From Xiphydria camelus (taxonomy: Eukaryota > Arthropoda > Insecta > Hymenoptera > Xiphydriidae), in NCBI GenBank assembly GCA_963678675.1, contig OY783192.1, positions 10,697,953 through 10,761,952 of the forward strand: 64,000 bases of DNA, read 5' to 3'. Shown here piece by piece: positions 19,280-30,016 of this stretch. The position numbers were made by a program, and so were the translations under genes. Every line of letters starts with the position of its first letter. Position 1 is the stretch's first letter. The notes beneath the pieces are model-generated. The model searched no databases, was not told the DNA's origin, and saw only the letters and a program-made list of their open reading frames with translations.

Positions 19280-21939
19280 GGGGGACTTACACCTTGTAGG
19301 CCAATTTTGGAGCCAATTTTCAAGAATTTATTGTAAAGAAACTAGAGAAGATTTCTATACAAAACTTTTTTTATGTTATTGTACATCGATTGAATTTCAC
19401 GCATGATTTTTTTTACATGTCAATGTTGACTTCGAAGTCCTGGAGATGACTTTGACGGCGTTCCTGATAAAAGCGAAAGGTCAAACGGTGTGTAGGATTG
19501 GGTCCGCCCTAGTTAACTGAAATAAAAAAACCAATAAAACTTTTAATTGTTGTTACATTAGCAAGGTCCCGATCGTTCACTTTTTTAAAATTTCAATTTT
19601 GCATAAAATGGCGGACATTTTTCCAAGAAAGTAATTTTTTTACTACGTTTCTCGTCCTACTTGAAGCTGTCAAAAATCAGCAAAATGAAATTTTCCAAAA
19701 ATAAACGATCGGGACCTTGCCAAGTGTTTCCTGTAAATTTAAAAAAAAAATTTATCGTGATACGTTCAGTTGTTCTCCCGTAATCGTGCACACCAGTTTG
19801 AAAAATGAAACTTTTGGGAAAACGCGTTTGAAGTTTTAGAACATTATAACATGTGAATCATGGGACTTACGATTAATCTGCAATGCCTGGTCCGTACAGT
19901 TCGCCTTCCTGATCGAGTAGAAATTCACGATGGGCCACCTGCTCTTCTCTTTGATGAATTCTAGCTCGTTTCGCCGCGTCGCTCATCTTTCTCTCGGCAC
20001 GATCGATTCGTAACGCGTCTAGTTGAGTGGCGCACGCCTCCGTTTGCAGCCCCAATGTTATCCCCAAGGTGTCCATTACTTTCAATATTCCCTTCTGTCC
20101 TTCACTGAATGTTATAACGGCCAATTGAGTTGCGATTTCAACCACACTTTTCCCGGAATGCAAATGTTTAGGCGCGATCAACCAAATGCAACTATTCAAA
20201 GACTCATTGCTGTTTTGAGTGTGAGCTCCTAAACATCGTTCTAGCAAATTATCTGATGATAAATCTGCGTAAATTGGGGTTACGACTTTTAAAACTGAAG
20301 GATTCAGGGGATCCCGACTATGTTTAAAAGTCGCTAAAGAGCCGTTCGCCTCCGCTTGACGCCACTTACACCAACTGTCCGGACCAGGTGGGCATAGTGC
20401 GTGGTTTGGATTTTCATCCGACGAGCTGCAATGATGCAACGACGCGAAAATCGCATCTTTCATTCTTGTGACAGAATCCGAGTTTCTTCGAATCGCAAGG
20501 CCATAGAATTTTGTCAACTCCCCGATGACTTTATCCGTTAATTTCCCTTTCCCTTTTCCACCAATTCCTTTATTATTCTTTTTGGCATTCCGTAGACGTG
20601 TTCCCATCCTTTTTTCTATGTGTCCTACGCATTCTTTTTTCTTCACGATCACATTGGTATAAGGATTAGAAGAAAGGATTCCTTTAAACGTCTTGCTGTC
20701 TCCGTCCCCCACATAGGTTATATATTTCACGCCATGTTTTTCCTCTGAGCGCTTGAACATCTCGGTGATTCCATCGATTTCCATTTTTCCAGCGCTTCCC
20801 GAGTGGTTAGTGGTGCAATTTTCTGTATGATTTTCGGACCATGCATAAAATTCAGCGATATCTTTCTCTTTCAAGTGCTTATGGTTTTCACAGGATTGGC
20901 AAAAATTAGATTTCACTATCGAATCAACGACTTTCCTGCTATAATATCCAATGAGTGTGCATACTCCGAACAATGATGAAAAACCTCTCTTTTTCCACGT
21001 ACCATCTCCTGACACTATAAAATGATTTTCTATTTTTCCATTTGATACATTCAATTCTTTTTCCTCGTCGATGGCTTTCCGCAAAACTACATCATAGACC
21101 GAAGACACTGCGATATTAATATTTTCGAGAATGTCATAATAAGCCTTGGTTCCAAGTCCACTGCAAAGATCCATCAATTTGCAAAATTTATTTACTCCTT
21201 GCATGCCAATTCCAAGTAAACGGAACACAAAAATTATTCGGCGGTTTATTTCGAAAGCTTTATTCTGTATTTTTGGGCATGAATTGACGGAGTTTTCTGC
21301 ACAGTTGCATTTCATTAAAAGTTTGAATCCGAGACCTTGTTTGCACGTTTGCGAAAAGTTGACGTTACCGTGACACTCTTTGCAAACAACGAATTGAGAG
21401 ATTGCAGTAAAAACTGAGACAAACTCTAGGATGCAATAAGCGAATCCAGGTGTGATCGGGGATTCTAGAAGATGCTTGTCCTTGAGCTTCTGCGCTGATG
21501 TGCTGACGTACGTCTTGTCTTCTTCAACAATTTTTGGATTCGATGGCTTGCGTTTTTTAGGTCGAGACTTCCGGTAATCACATTCACGTGACCCTTTACG
21601 GCCCATTTTACAATTAAAAAATCTCAAAAAATTGTTAAATAACGCACTGGAAACGATAAACTGGAATAGCGCAGTAGTCGAGATGTTCGCAACGCAAAGA
21701 GCTGTCGAACTGACACTGAATGACATGATGAATCATTTCCTAAGAACAAGCATGGACACGCTGGCGCGACCCACGAGCGCGCGAATCGAACGTGCGCCGT
21801 CGTGTTTAACGACATAACTCTCGAACTAAAGAGAAATCTGACAAACCCTTTTACAGGCTCATTCCTAAGACTCTTTAGATTAGGAAAATGAAATTTTAAA
21901 AAATTCGATTTTTTAAAACCAACAAGGTGTAAGTCCCCC
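19280..21939 (-). mobile_element. Autonomous-looking TTAA transposon, 2660 bp
   Basis: TIR GGGGGACTTACACCTTGT at 19280 and its complement ending at 21939, flanked by TTAA on both sides (19276-19279, 21940-21943). The empty TTAA site is preserved in the opposite arm of the host element at 17283-17286. It carries one long minus-strand ORF with no break. TTAA target plus a Mutator-like DDE protein fits Kolobok; classical Mutator elements make 9-bp duplications. Confidence 0.85.
19873..21606 (-). CDS. Mutator/Kolobok-like DDE transposase, 577 aa, apparently intact
   Basis: Likely catalyses excision and TTAA-directed insertion of the surrounding element in the nucleus. I start it at the ATG at 21606 (MGRKGSRECDYRKSRPKKRK), which gives a basic N terminus like relatives; an in-frame extension to 21726 adds a hydrophobic stretch and looks like upstream sequence. 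A Cys-rich patch follows (VCKECHGNVNFSQTC, then CNCAENSVNSC). Next come GDGTWKKRGFSSLFG and CQSCENHK, then ITYVGDGDSKTFKGI with the second acidic pair, and KKECVGHIEKRMGTRLR. A CPPGPDSWCKW motif and NSNESLNSCIW with a Glu come later. The tail is a basic helix ending ELYGPGIAD. No stop, frameshift or intron signal was seen over 577 codons. A short relic of a related protein lies at 32905-32985. Confidence 0.8.
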   Translation of the reverse strand: MGRKGSRECDYRKSRPKKRKPSNPKIVEEDKTYVSTSAQKLKDKHLLESPITPGFAYCILEFVSVFTAISQFVVCKECHGNVNFSQTCKQGLGFKLLMKCNCAENSVNSCPKIQNKAFEINRRIIFVFRLLGIGMQGVNKFCKLMDLCSGLGTKAYYDILENINIAVSSVYDVVLRKAIDEEKELNVSNGKIENHFIVSGDGTWKKRGFSSLFGVCTLIGYYSRKVVDSIVKSNFCQSCENHKHLKEKDIAEFYAWSENHTENCTTNHSGSAGKMEIDGITEMFKRSEEKHGVKYITYVGDGDSKTFKGILSSNPYTNVIVKKKECVGHIEKRMGTRLRNAKKNNKGIGGKGKGKLTDKVIGELTKFYGLAIRRNSDSVTRMKDAIFASLHHCSSSDENPNHALCPPGPDSWCKWRQAEANGSLATFKHSRDPLNPSVLKVVTPIYADLSSDNLLERCLGAHTQNSNESLNSCIWLIAPKHLHSGKSVVEIATQLAVITFSEGQKGILKVMDTLGITLGLQTEACATQLDALRIDRAERKMSDAAKRARIHQREEQVAHREFLLDQEGELYGPGIAD

Positions 21940-22138
21940 TTAAGACGTCAGACTAACCGGAAGCGAGATTTTCGCAAAATTCTGATTTTCATGACCTTTG
22001 ACCTTTGATATCTCGAGACGCACAAGGGTGAGCATATGAGACTTTTGGTGCTTCATTAGAACATCAAAATGAAGATCTCTGCAAAAATCCAGCTTGCTTT
22101 CTCTCATTCCGCAGAGGAAGTCTTATTTCCCTGGACTA

Positions 22139-22440
22139 TAATTACCCTCGCTCTCTAGAGAAATGTGAGCGAGAGAGAAGGAATGTGCGCGCTGCTTCGT
22201 GCTGTAAACAAGGATATAGCATGGCCGATATGGCAGCTGTACAGCGAAATGAAAAGACTAGCGGAGCTGCCTTGGGGTAGCGCGCTGTTAGCGACTATCT
22301 CTCTAAAAGTCTGGAAGCGAACTGTCTCTCGTACGCCTTCCTGCCTCAGACGTACCCTCGGCAAAGGGTAGGTGTGAAGGTTAGATACCTACTTTTTTCC
22401 CTCGGGTAGCGGGGCAAAACGGTCAGGTAGTTGCCTTTAT
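22139..22440. other. Spacer, GC-richer, no gene seen
   Basis: Short overlapping reading frames on both strands without recognised domains; AGAGAG-rich at its left end. Confidence 0.35.
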
Positions 22441-22715
22441 GAACCTTTACCGTGCATCCCGAGTCGAAATCCGAGAACTGAAAAAGCCCTGACAGAACTG
22501 AAAGACCACTGAAATACCACTGACAGAACTGAATTATTTTCGTCAAAGTGGCCGCGCGGCCATGGGCCGCCCATAGAGTTCAGAACAACTGAAAAAGCAC
22601 TGACAGGCCTGCATAAATGCATATTCAGGGGTGTCAGTTTTTTTTCAGTTCTATGATTTTCAGTGCTTTCAGTTCTCTTTCAGTGGTATCCCGAGTCAAA
22701 ATCCAAGAACTATAT
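22441..22715. repeat. ACTGAAA-motif cluster, inward palindromic
   Basis: CCCGAGTCGAAATCCGAGAA at about 22458 leads into a series of ACTGAAA and ACTGACAGA motifs on the plus strand. From about 22638 the same motif occurs on the minus strand (TTTCAGT), closing with CCCGAGTCAAAATCC at about 22689. A mirrored cluster lies at 24960-25175. Confidence 0.6.
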
Positions 22716-23184
22716 ATTAGAGCACTATATATACTAAAATAATTTTCTTTCCGACGGAGAGGGGGAATTGGGAATAGTGGGGATTTAATAGTAAAATATG
22801 TATACAAAATATATACACATGATTGCATTAAGTAATTAATATATTATCAATATTCTATTCATTATGTACATCATACATATATGAATGAATAATGCTTAAA
22901 AATTTGAAGAAAAAATATATTTTATTATTGAAATATAACTGTTTTATTCATAATAGTATGGAGTGTTTGGTATTTCCCATTATTGAGTATTTCCATCGAC
23001 GTTGTTATAAAACTTCCTTTTAATTGGAAGTCTTGATGCTCGCTACCTCGATCCACCGTGTTCATGCTGCCTATTCGCGCAGGTTCATCGTAAGGCGTTG
23101 ATTGAGTCACCGGTGAATGATTGTCCGGAATAAAATTGCCTGTTTGAAATTAAGTAAAACAATAATTAATACAATCACATAAGC
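22716..23184. other. AT-rich spacer, no gene seen
   Basis: Low-complexity AT stretches around 22800-22930. No transposon ends recognised. Confidence 0.35.
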
Positions 23185-23793
23185 TACACCCGAAATTTGT
23201 CGCTGGGGACTTTTTTAAAATGTTATTTTTAAACGTACTAACCAATGAACAATTAATCCTCATGCCCTCGTTAGCTACGGTGGCATCTACTCTCGTTAAT
23301 GAAAGTATGACGATTATTAATCATTGGTTAGTATGTTTAAAAATAAGTCGCCGGCAGTAGCCGAGTGGTCTAAATGCTGGCCTCTCGAAGACTGCTCGGG
23401 CGATAGGTCTAGGGTTCGAATCCCGGCTTGCGGAAAAATAATTTTTCCGGGATCCGGGGATCGAGCTAAGACCGGCTGTACTCGGGGCGGTGAGGGGGGG
23501 CTTCTGCATGGAGGACCCACTTCCCCAGTGAGTGAGGACAGGGAGGGGTCCCCCCTCTGGTTGGGACACCTGGGAAGGCTAGGGGACTCCTGCATGCCAT
23601 CTGCATGGAGGCCCTGGGCTCACCGGGGGTCGTGGGCGGAGGGGGGGACTCCTCTCTGTCTGAGTGGCCCCAAGTGTGGCTCGGGTACAATGGTCCAAAA
23701 AGGACTGAGTGCCCGTTAAATGCTAAGTACAGTACTATGTTTAAAAATAACAATTTAAAAAAGTCACCGACAGATTTCGTGTCCCCGGGTGTA
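23185..23793. mobile_element. Fold-back MITE interrupted by a SINE
   Basis: Ends TACACCCG at 23185 and CGGGTGTA at 23793. The arms share GACTTTTTTAAA, TTATTTTTAAAC and TACTAACCAATGA in inverted order. A second, SINE-free copy is at about 53440-53625. The SINE (23347-23735) sits in the right arm. Confidence 0.75.
23347..23735 (+). mobile_element. tRNA-derived SINE, 389 bp, with 15-bp TSD
   Basis: The 5' part is tRNA-like: A box TAGCCGAGTGG and B box GGTTCGAATCC about 60 bp apart, with a long variable arm as in tRNA-Ser or tRNA-Leu. These would form an internal RNA polymerase III promoter. A G-rich, non-tRNA body follows and ends near CTAAGTACAGTAC. TATGTTTAAAAATAA occurs at 23332-23346 and again at 23736-23750, a perfect 15-bp duplication typical of LINE-driven insertion. 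ORFs of up to 131 aa across it are artefacts of its high GC content. Confidence 0.85.
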
Positions 23794-24839
23794 TATTCGA
23801 TCATACTAGAAAAAGATTATACACATTTCTCATATTATGACAAATGTGTTAATTACCTGGAGCAACTGCATGTGGTACTACCACTTTGTTGGTTGGTCTG
23901 CCTCTTTTTTCCCCTTATTCATATTTATCTTCTACGTATTTCTCTTCCTTCTCCGCCACCGGTCTAAAGCTTACCTACCTTACCGACTCTGACTCTCGCT
24001 TATCTTCCTCCTCACCGCTTCACTTAACCTCACTTTTGACTTTTCCTCGCTTTTCCTAATTTCCTATCGTTACCCTCCCTTTCCCAACAAACCCTTATAA
24101 TCTATCCTTTAACTCTTTCTCTCAGTTTTCTATCTATACCCTATACTACTCTTTGCACTCTCTGTTGATCGCACTTATTACAATTTTTGGTCTCACAACT
24201 TCCAACACACGTTCTCACCATTCAACCTCCTGCAACCAAGTCCTGATTTACTATAATAATCTGTGCTTCTTAATAAACAGTTATAGTTTATAACTCGCTC
24301 AACATACTCTGAAAACTCGAAATCGAATAATTTATTAATTTAATAATTGAACAAATTACAATTCTTGTGAATTTATTCACATATAAATTTCAAGTCTCTA
24401 CCTATATGCAGGAGACCGAAATTTTTCTAATTGTAAGTCCCTGAATGTATTCCGTTGCTGCTTACAGAGCTCTTCCACAAGTACCGCAAAATATTCAACA
24501 GGCATTACTAGATAATGGGCTAGATGTTTAACAATATACAATGTGGAAATATTTGAGATTGCGGAAAAAGAAATTGTATATGGTTGCACAGTATGGAAAA
24601 GTTTTACAGACATCTTCATCTGCAATACAATACATTGACATGGCTGATAATCAGATGAAATATGAAATCGTAGAACATTATTTAAAACTAATCAGCAATC
24701 GGTGTAGGTAGACATAATAATTGCAATTGTGAGTATTCACATTTGGTAATTATTCGAGAAATCATCTGCGATGGCATGTCTACTACAAATATTTCAGTAA
24801 TTAATGAACCTATAGCTAATGAGCGTGCCAGTCGAAAAT
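23794..24839. other. Pyrimidine-rich spacer
   Basis: About 23890-24250 is strongly C/T-rich on the plus strand. Short ORFs around 24400-24920 have no recognised domain. Confidence 0.35.
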
Positions 24840-24935
24840 TTTCTAAGTCCATCGAGCGCAACAGTCAAACATTGTCTAAGTCCATCGAGCGCGACAGTCG
24901 AGAATTTTCTAAGTCACCTCTATAACCTTTCTATT
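24836..24935 (+). repeat. Short tandem repeat, unit about 36 bp, nearly three copies
   Basis: The unit TCTAAGTCCATCGAGCG plus a CAGTCGAAAATT-type half repeats. In one frame it encodes a KSIER-x-S-x-x-FS pattern, but the frame is only 60 codons and probably not a gene. Confidence 0.55.
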
Positions 24936-24959
24936 TCCTAGTCGCCTCTATAATACTCT

Positions 24960-25175
24960 AAGTGGTAGGGACAATTTCAGGACTTTAAGATCTTTTTCAG
25001 CGCTAAGTCAGGCCTTTCAGTGCTATTTCAGCGCTACGTTTTGAGAGAAGTGGGAATATTCAGAGGTAGCAGGGCTATTTCAGTGGTTTTTCACTTTTGT
25101 CAGTGGTTTTTCAGTGGTCTTTCAGTTCTCTCAGGGCTTTTTCAGTTCTCGGATTTCGACTCGGGCATCGGCACG
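24960..25175. repeat. ACTGAAA-motif cluster, opposite orientation
   Basis: TTTCAG motifs repeat at short intervals, ending in CAGGGCTTTTTCAGTTCTCG and GATTTCGACTCGGGC, the inverse of the end at 22458. The two clusters could be the arms of one 2.7 kb fold-back element that encloses the SINE-bearing MITE. Confidence 0.5.
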
Positions 25176-25540
25176 GGAATGTTGAAGTGTCCATCTACGA
25201 GACACTCGGCAACAATCGCAACGATCGGGAATCGTCGGCGACAGCACCGGAAAAATTCCGGTGCTAGCACCCGAAAATTTCTTGATTTTCTTATAATATT
25301 TAACAAAAAATTAAGAAAAAATATTTCGCAGCACGAGAAAATTTCTGAGTCACGGAAATTTTACTGTGCTGTTCAAGAATTTTTGTTCTGCAGTACAGTA
25401 AAAATTCTAGCATGTACAGTAATTATTCCAGTGTAACTGTTAATTTTTCTTTCATTCATCAAGAAAAATCCCAGAAAGTGCCGCTTGCACCACGATTACA
25501 GTGTCAAGCACAGTAATTTTTCCTGATTTTTTCTTTCCGT

Positions 25541-26420
25541 ATACCAACGGAGGGTGAAATCTCACCTCCGTGAACCGTCCGCCTATACAGAAGTCAATAC
25601 TGTTACATGTATTATAGAAAACTAAAAACCAATTATCAATTTTATGATATTTATAAAGTAAGTAGAATAATGTTTAATTGTAATCACTCGCAAATTTTTC
25701 CTTCAATCTTCATGAAAATTAAAGAATTTTACCAACTCGTCTTGTGCGCCAAAACAATCTCACCTCCGTTACTTTCTTGTTAAAATACTATAAATCTCGT
25801 AAATACTGCTCCATCTATTCAGGATGTGCGAAGGTATCAATTTATATGTATTGACGATTCAGTAATGTTAAAATCATTGGTAAGTCTTGAAGTGGTTTGT
25901 GATAATTTCATAAAACAGGTAAGAAAAGATATTTGTTCAAGATCATTTCTCACCTCCGTTAGTACATTATAAGAAGACATTATTTAATTTGCTTGTTGAC
26001 CTGGAGATAAGTAGAACACATCTACAAGTTTCTTTAACATCACGCGTACTTTTGATAACCTCAAAATGCTTTACTGTGTAACGGAAATTATCAAAATTTC
26101 TCACCTCGGTGAATATTTCTGTTCAAAAATGTTTAACTGACCAAACTCTCTCCAGTGCAGATCGAAGCACTTAATCTTAATGATACTCCTAATAGTGCTA
26201 GATCCTCCTCGAGCTCTAGAAGTAGAGTAGCATGCGGCAAAAAGATTAGAAGAAAGAATAGAGCCAAACTAAATTTACAAATTAAGTATCTTGAAAATAA
26301 ATTACGTAAAGCAGACGAGCAATAAATATAAAGAACGAGCTCAACGACTAAAAAGAGCAAATAAAAAGATAATTCCACGAACAAAAGTGAATAATTTGGT
26401 CAGTGTCTCACCTTCGTGAA
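25541..26420. repeat. Spaced motif TCTCACCTCCGT, five occurrences
   Basis: TCTCACCTCCGTGAA at about 25566, TCTCACCTCCGTTA at about 25758 and 25948, TCTCACCTCGGTGAA at about 26099 and TCTCACCTTCGTGAA at about 26406. Spacing is about 190, 190, 150 and 310 bp. The first is part of a short palindrome (CGGAGG / CCTCCG). The sequence between the copies is not repeated, so it is not a minisatellite. Confidence 0.55.
26136..26403 (+). pseudogene. Coiled-coil TE-protein fragment
   Basis: The plus strand reads NDTPNSARSSSSSRSRVACG, then KKIRRKNRAKLNLQIKYLEN, and after a frameshift near 26320 KYKERAQRLKRANKKIIPRT followed by KVNNLV. A Ser-rich lead, a basic coiled coil and a P-R/N-T-K-V motif is the pattern of an N-terminal region common in uncharacterised repeat proteins of insects. 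I cannot name the family. No further domain follows. Confidence 0.4.
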
Positions 26421-27014
26421 ATCCAATTTTAATTTTTTTGTTAATTTGTGCTATTATCTACCATCTCAGAAATGTAGTTCTATGATGAAAGCTTAATTTT
26501 ATGGATTTGAAAAAGGAAAATCTAACATTTTCCATGAAATTTTTTTTTAACCCTTAACTTGTAACGTCGGGTCACTCGTGCCCTGGCGAAAGTGACTGTT
26601 CCTTGTAGCTGGAAGGGTTTATATAAATATATTGTTTAAACAGATGACAAAATCGGTAGTATAGCAATTGATCCTTAAAGTAAGATAGTTAATAAGGTAA
26701 CATGAATTTTATCAGATTTTTTTGGAATACTAAAGTATTTTTTAGGCGTCGGACACGAGTGACCCGACGTTACAAGTTACAGGTGCCGAAAAAGACGTTA
26801 CAAGCGAAGGGTTAAAATTAGAACTGAAATAGTCTGCTTTTCGTGAGAATGACCCAGATGTGTCATTATATGTAGTTACTGTAGTCTCTATTTCTTTTCT
26901 TTGAAGGCCCTAAAAGTCCCTAAAATTGAGAACTTGATCCTAAAATTTATTATATACAGCGTATAGAATACAGTAAGTTCGAGTTTAGATAAAGAAAATA
27001 GGACAATTAAGAAA

Positions 27015-27240
27015 ATGGAAAATGGATTAAAAAATGTGCAACTATCTTATAAAAATATTGTTGATGCTTTAGAAGCAATGCAAATAGGAATTAACGAGAT
27101 AAGAAAAAGTGTCGCGGAGAAAGAAGACATTGCAAGAACTTATATGGTTCAGATGTACAGTGATTTAGAAAGACTACGAAAGAAGGAAAAAAAATGAAAA
27201 ACACACTAAATACGTTGCAGACAAATATAAAGAGGTAAAA
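27015..27240 (+). CDS. Hypothetical coiled-coil fragment
   Basis: The frame starts MENGLKNVQLSYKNIVDALE and is strongly helical and charged to RLRKKEKK, where TGA ends it at 27195. A shifted frame continues KHTKYVADKYKE, followed by a GTAAAA that could be a splice donor. This could be an exon or TE coding remnant. No homologue recognised, and the coding call is weak. Confidence 0.25.
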
Positions 27241-27304
27241 TATAGTATAGTGGATAAACTTCTACAATTTTTCTAATTGGTATCAATTTATATACATTAA
27301 TTTA

Positions 27305-27305
<1 letters not shown>

Positions 27306-27354
<49 letters not shown>
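27306..27354. repeat. (AT)n microsatellite
   Basis: About 24 perfect TA repeats. Confidence 0.95.
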
Positions 27355-27359
<5 letters not shown>

Positions 27360-28527
27360 GATTCTTATGATATTATGACATTTTTTAATTAGTATATTAG
27401 TTATTTTGTCAGTGAGGTACTGAAGACTGGAAGTAGATTTATGGCCATAAGCTTTACATAATGATTATAATAGATTTTGTGGTAGCAATCAATCAATAAT
27501 AGATTTAATATGTACAATACTAGTCCCGTATAAATTATGCGAGTTATCTATATATATATAAGTGTTTTGATATTTCTGAGAAAAATAGTGAAAAAATTCT
27601 AAAAATTTTTGAACAGCAAGTTTAATGAACTAAAATCACCTATACCAATTTTCACGTTCATTAAGAAGCCTGTTATTTTTTTATTAATTGTTCTTTATAA
27701 ATTTAACCTTTGATAAGTCAATATGGCAACGTCGCGTGACGTTACAACATGACCAGATGTTTTGGGCTCCATTTTTGAACTCACAGATACACACAAATAC
27801 TATTGTACGTCAAACGTTGTTGCCACATCGCACGAAGAACATACTAGAGTGTTACTGTACTTCAGTGGACTAACTTTTAGCAGGGAAAAAGCCCCTGTAC
27901 CGCTCGAGAAACCTTAATAGAAGAAAAATATTAATTCGCAGAAATAGTTAAGCCTAAGCAAAATTGAAAATACAGCGAACAGTAAATCCAGACCAATAAA
28001 CTGATATTTATCCAATATTTTAAGTGGTTTAACAAATTTTTCAAATTTCATTTAACTTTTTAATCGTTCTTTGTCATTTATCATTGTAAAACCAATAGCT
28101 GAATTTTTAATAGAGCGCATATTACAACTGAAATATTGCATAGAATGTAAAAATATTTAACGATTTTTATATATCAAATAAAAATTCAGTTATTATGTTA
28201 CTTACTGGGAATTGCTATACTACTGATTCCATCGCTAAAAGTTTTACTATACTCTTGATTTTCGATTGATAGCAGCGTTTCTTCTACTTAACATGCCAAA
28301 ACTGAAGAGACAAATATATCTCTTGATCAAATGTAACAAAAAGTCCTTAGCTTACTCTTATTTACCATGACCGTATTACTTTTTTTTTATAAGAAGCATG
28401 TGCGAAGTAGTAAAAGTTTTTTGTGACAAAATTAACAACAAGAAGTATTGACTTTTTATAGTGCGGACACAAATACTCTTCCTATTCGAGTCAAAATAAA
28501 TTCCTTTACAATCCCTTTTACCATAGG
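27355..28527. other. AT-rich stretch, no gene seen
   Basis: No long ORF, transposon end or repeat recognised. Confidence 0.35.
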
Positions 28528-28529
28528 TA

Positions 28530-29048
28530 CAGTCTGTGTCAGAAGAATGTGTATGCGATTTTTTTTAAAGTACAAGAGATCTGTCTTTCTTTCAGGATGC
28601 GATTGTACCGTCAGAGGGCTACGGCACAAACACCGATTCATTTTAGTACATATCGCTCGAGACCTCGAAGTGGAAGAGTAAATGAGTGCCAAGTACGCGA
28701 AGCGTTTTGAGGCAGTTTTCCTTTGCAAACACCCAAAAGGACCTAAATTATCGTTTTCAGCGGCTTCGAAAGCAATTAAAAAGTCAAAAAGTTTCGTGTC
28801 GAGCGGTTTGAGGTGTATAAAAACGTCGATGACTACGATGAAGCGAGCAACCACAGAAAAGCAGGACAAACTAGTCTAAAGTATGCCCAGAAGGTGTGAG
28901 GCCATACTCGAAAATGATGGCGATTACACGACTTACTAAATAATTGCGCCATGTAAAATGTGATATACTTTCATGTAAAAAAAGTTACAAACAAATATCT
29001 TTTGTACTTTAAAAAAAAATCGCGTACACGTTCTTCTGACACAGACTG
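28530..29048 (+). mobile_element. Deletion derivative of a Tc1/mariner-type element, 519 bp
   Basis: TIRs of about 50 bp begin CAGTCTGTGTCAGAAGAA at each end and continue through a T-run and AAAGTACAA. TA flanks both sides (28528-28529, 29049-29050). Inside is the N-terminal part of a transposase (see 28682-28900); the catalytic part has been deleted. Confidence 0.8.
28682..28900 (+). pseudogene. N-terminal helix-turn-helix of a Tc1/mariner-like transposase
   Basis: The frame starts MSAKYAKRFEAVFLCKHPKG and goes on LSFSAASKAIKKSKSFV, an HTH-like DNA-binding region that I recall from IS630/Tc1-type transposases. A frameshift near 28800 moves coding to RFEVYKNVDDYDE. Stop codons follow and nothing of the DDE domain remains. 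The minus-strand frame over the same bases is a shadow. Confidence 0.5.
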
Positions 29049-29354
29049 TAGTTCGATCGAGCGGGGAATTTAGTTCAATCGTATCTCGTAGGTAGTAAAC
29101 CTGAGGACGAACCGAAATAAAGTCCTCCCACGCGTGAATTTGATGCTAAAACTGTCGCGATCCATTTCTAAAGTTATCCTCCACCCTCGTACACGTGGCT
29201 CCCGTGTGTCGTATTGAACATTAGATGTCGCACCACGCAGTGAGGGAGACGTCCTAAAGACACAATAAATATCTGATTCTTTTGAGCAACCAGATTCAAG
29301 TTTATTTTAAATGTTCGTATTATACAGTTATTAATTTGCGTTAATAGTCCTTAA
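29049..29354. other. Spacer, no gene seen
   Basis: Nothing recognised between the mariner derivative and the piggyBac-like element. Confidence 0.35.
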
Positions 29355-29700
29355 CCCTTTCAAGGCGGTTTTCTTATAAGCAAATTTTAAATATTTTTTT
29401 CAATGTATCGTGTATGAAATATGAAAATATATGAAAATCATTTTTGGCTTAGGGTTGGGGGTGTGGTATATCAGTGTACCATCAGTCCTATAGTATGGTC
29501 CCTATATGTACTATCAGTCCTGTGGTATGGTCCCCATAAGTACCACCAGTCCTAATGTGTTGGTGTTCGTATACTCACATTTGTCAAAGAGCATTTAGAG
29601 GTGATACAATATATCATAAAAGCTTTTTATTGAGAAAAAATAAAACAACTACATGTGGTAATCCGCAAAGCAGTTTTTACAAAGTGGTATAAATATATCA

Positions 29701-29952
<252 letters not shown>

Positions 29953-30016
29953 CTTGAGGAGTCAGTCTTTTTCGGAACACTGGTGGTACATATGAGTACC
30001 AATCAGCTCGAAAGGG

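Larger units (their letters stand above)
17077..22138 (-). mobile_element. Long-TIR element invaded by a MITE and a TTAA transposon
   Basis: Inverted arms start TAGTCCAGGGAAATAAG at 17077 and end with its complement at 22138. Without the insertions the arms are roughly 800 bp each and include the 3' part of a minus-strand gene. The right arm is interrupted by 18901-19139 and 19280-21939; the left arm keeps both empty sites (about 17415 and TTAA at 17283-17286). No clean TSD is visible (AT-rich flanks). Superfamily not recognised. Confidence 0.75.

Noticed and set aside
21607..21726. N-terminal extension of the 577-aa transposase to 617 aa
   Set aside because: The added 40 residues are hydrophobic and unlike the basic start that begins at the ATG at 21606.
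17077..22138. Reading the whole block as a single 5-kb autonomous transposon with the 577-aa gene as its transposase
   Set aside because: The 577-aa gene has its own TIRs and TTAA duplication inside one arm, and the empty site is visible in the other arm.
23353..23435. Genuine tRNA-Ser or tRNA-Leu gene
   Set aside because: A and B boxes are present but the sequence continues as a SINE body, has no clean acceptor stem end and is flanked by a 15-bp TSD.
23324..23804. Several ORFs of 82-131 aa on both strands
   Set aside because: They overlap each other in a GC-rich SINE with a tRNA-like head and a TSD; no domain is recognisable.
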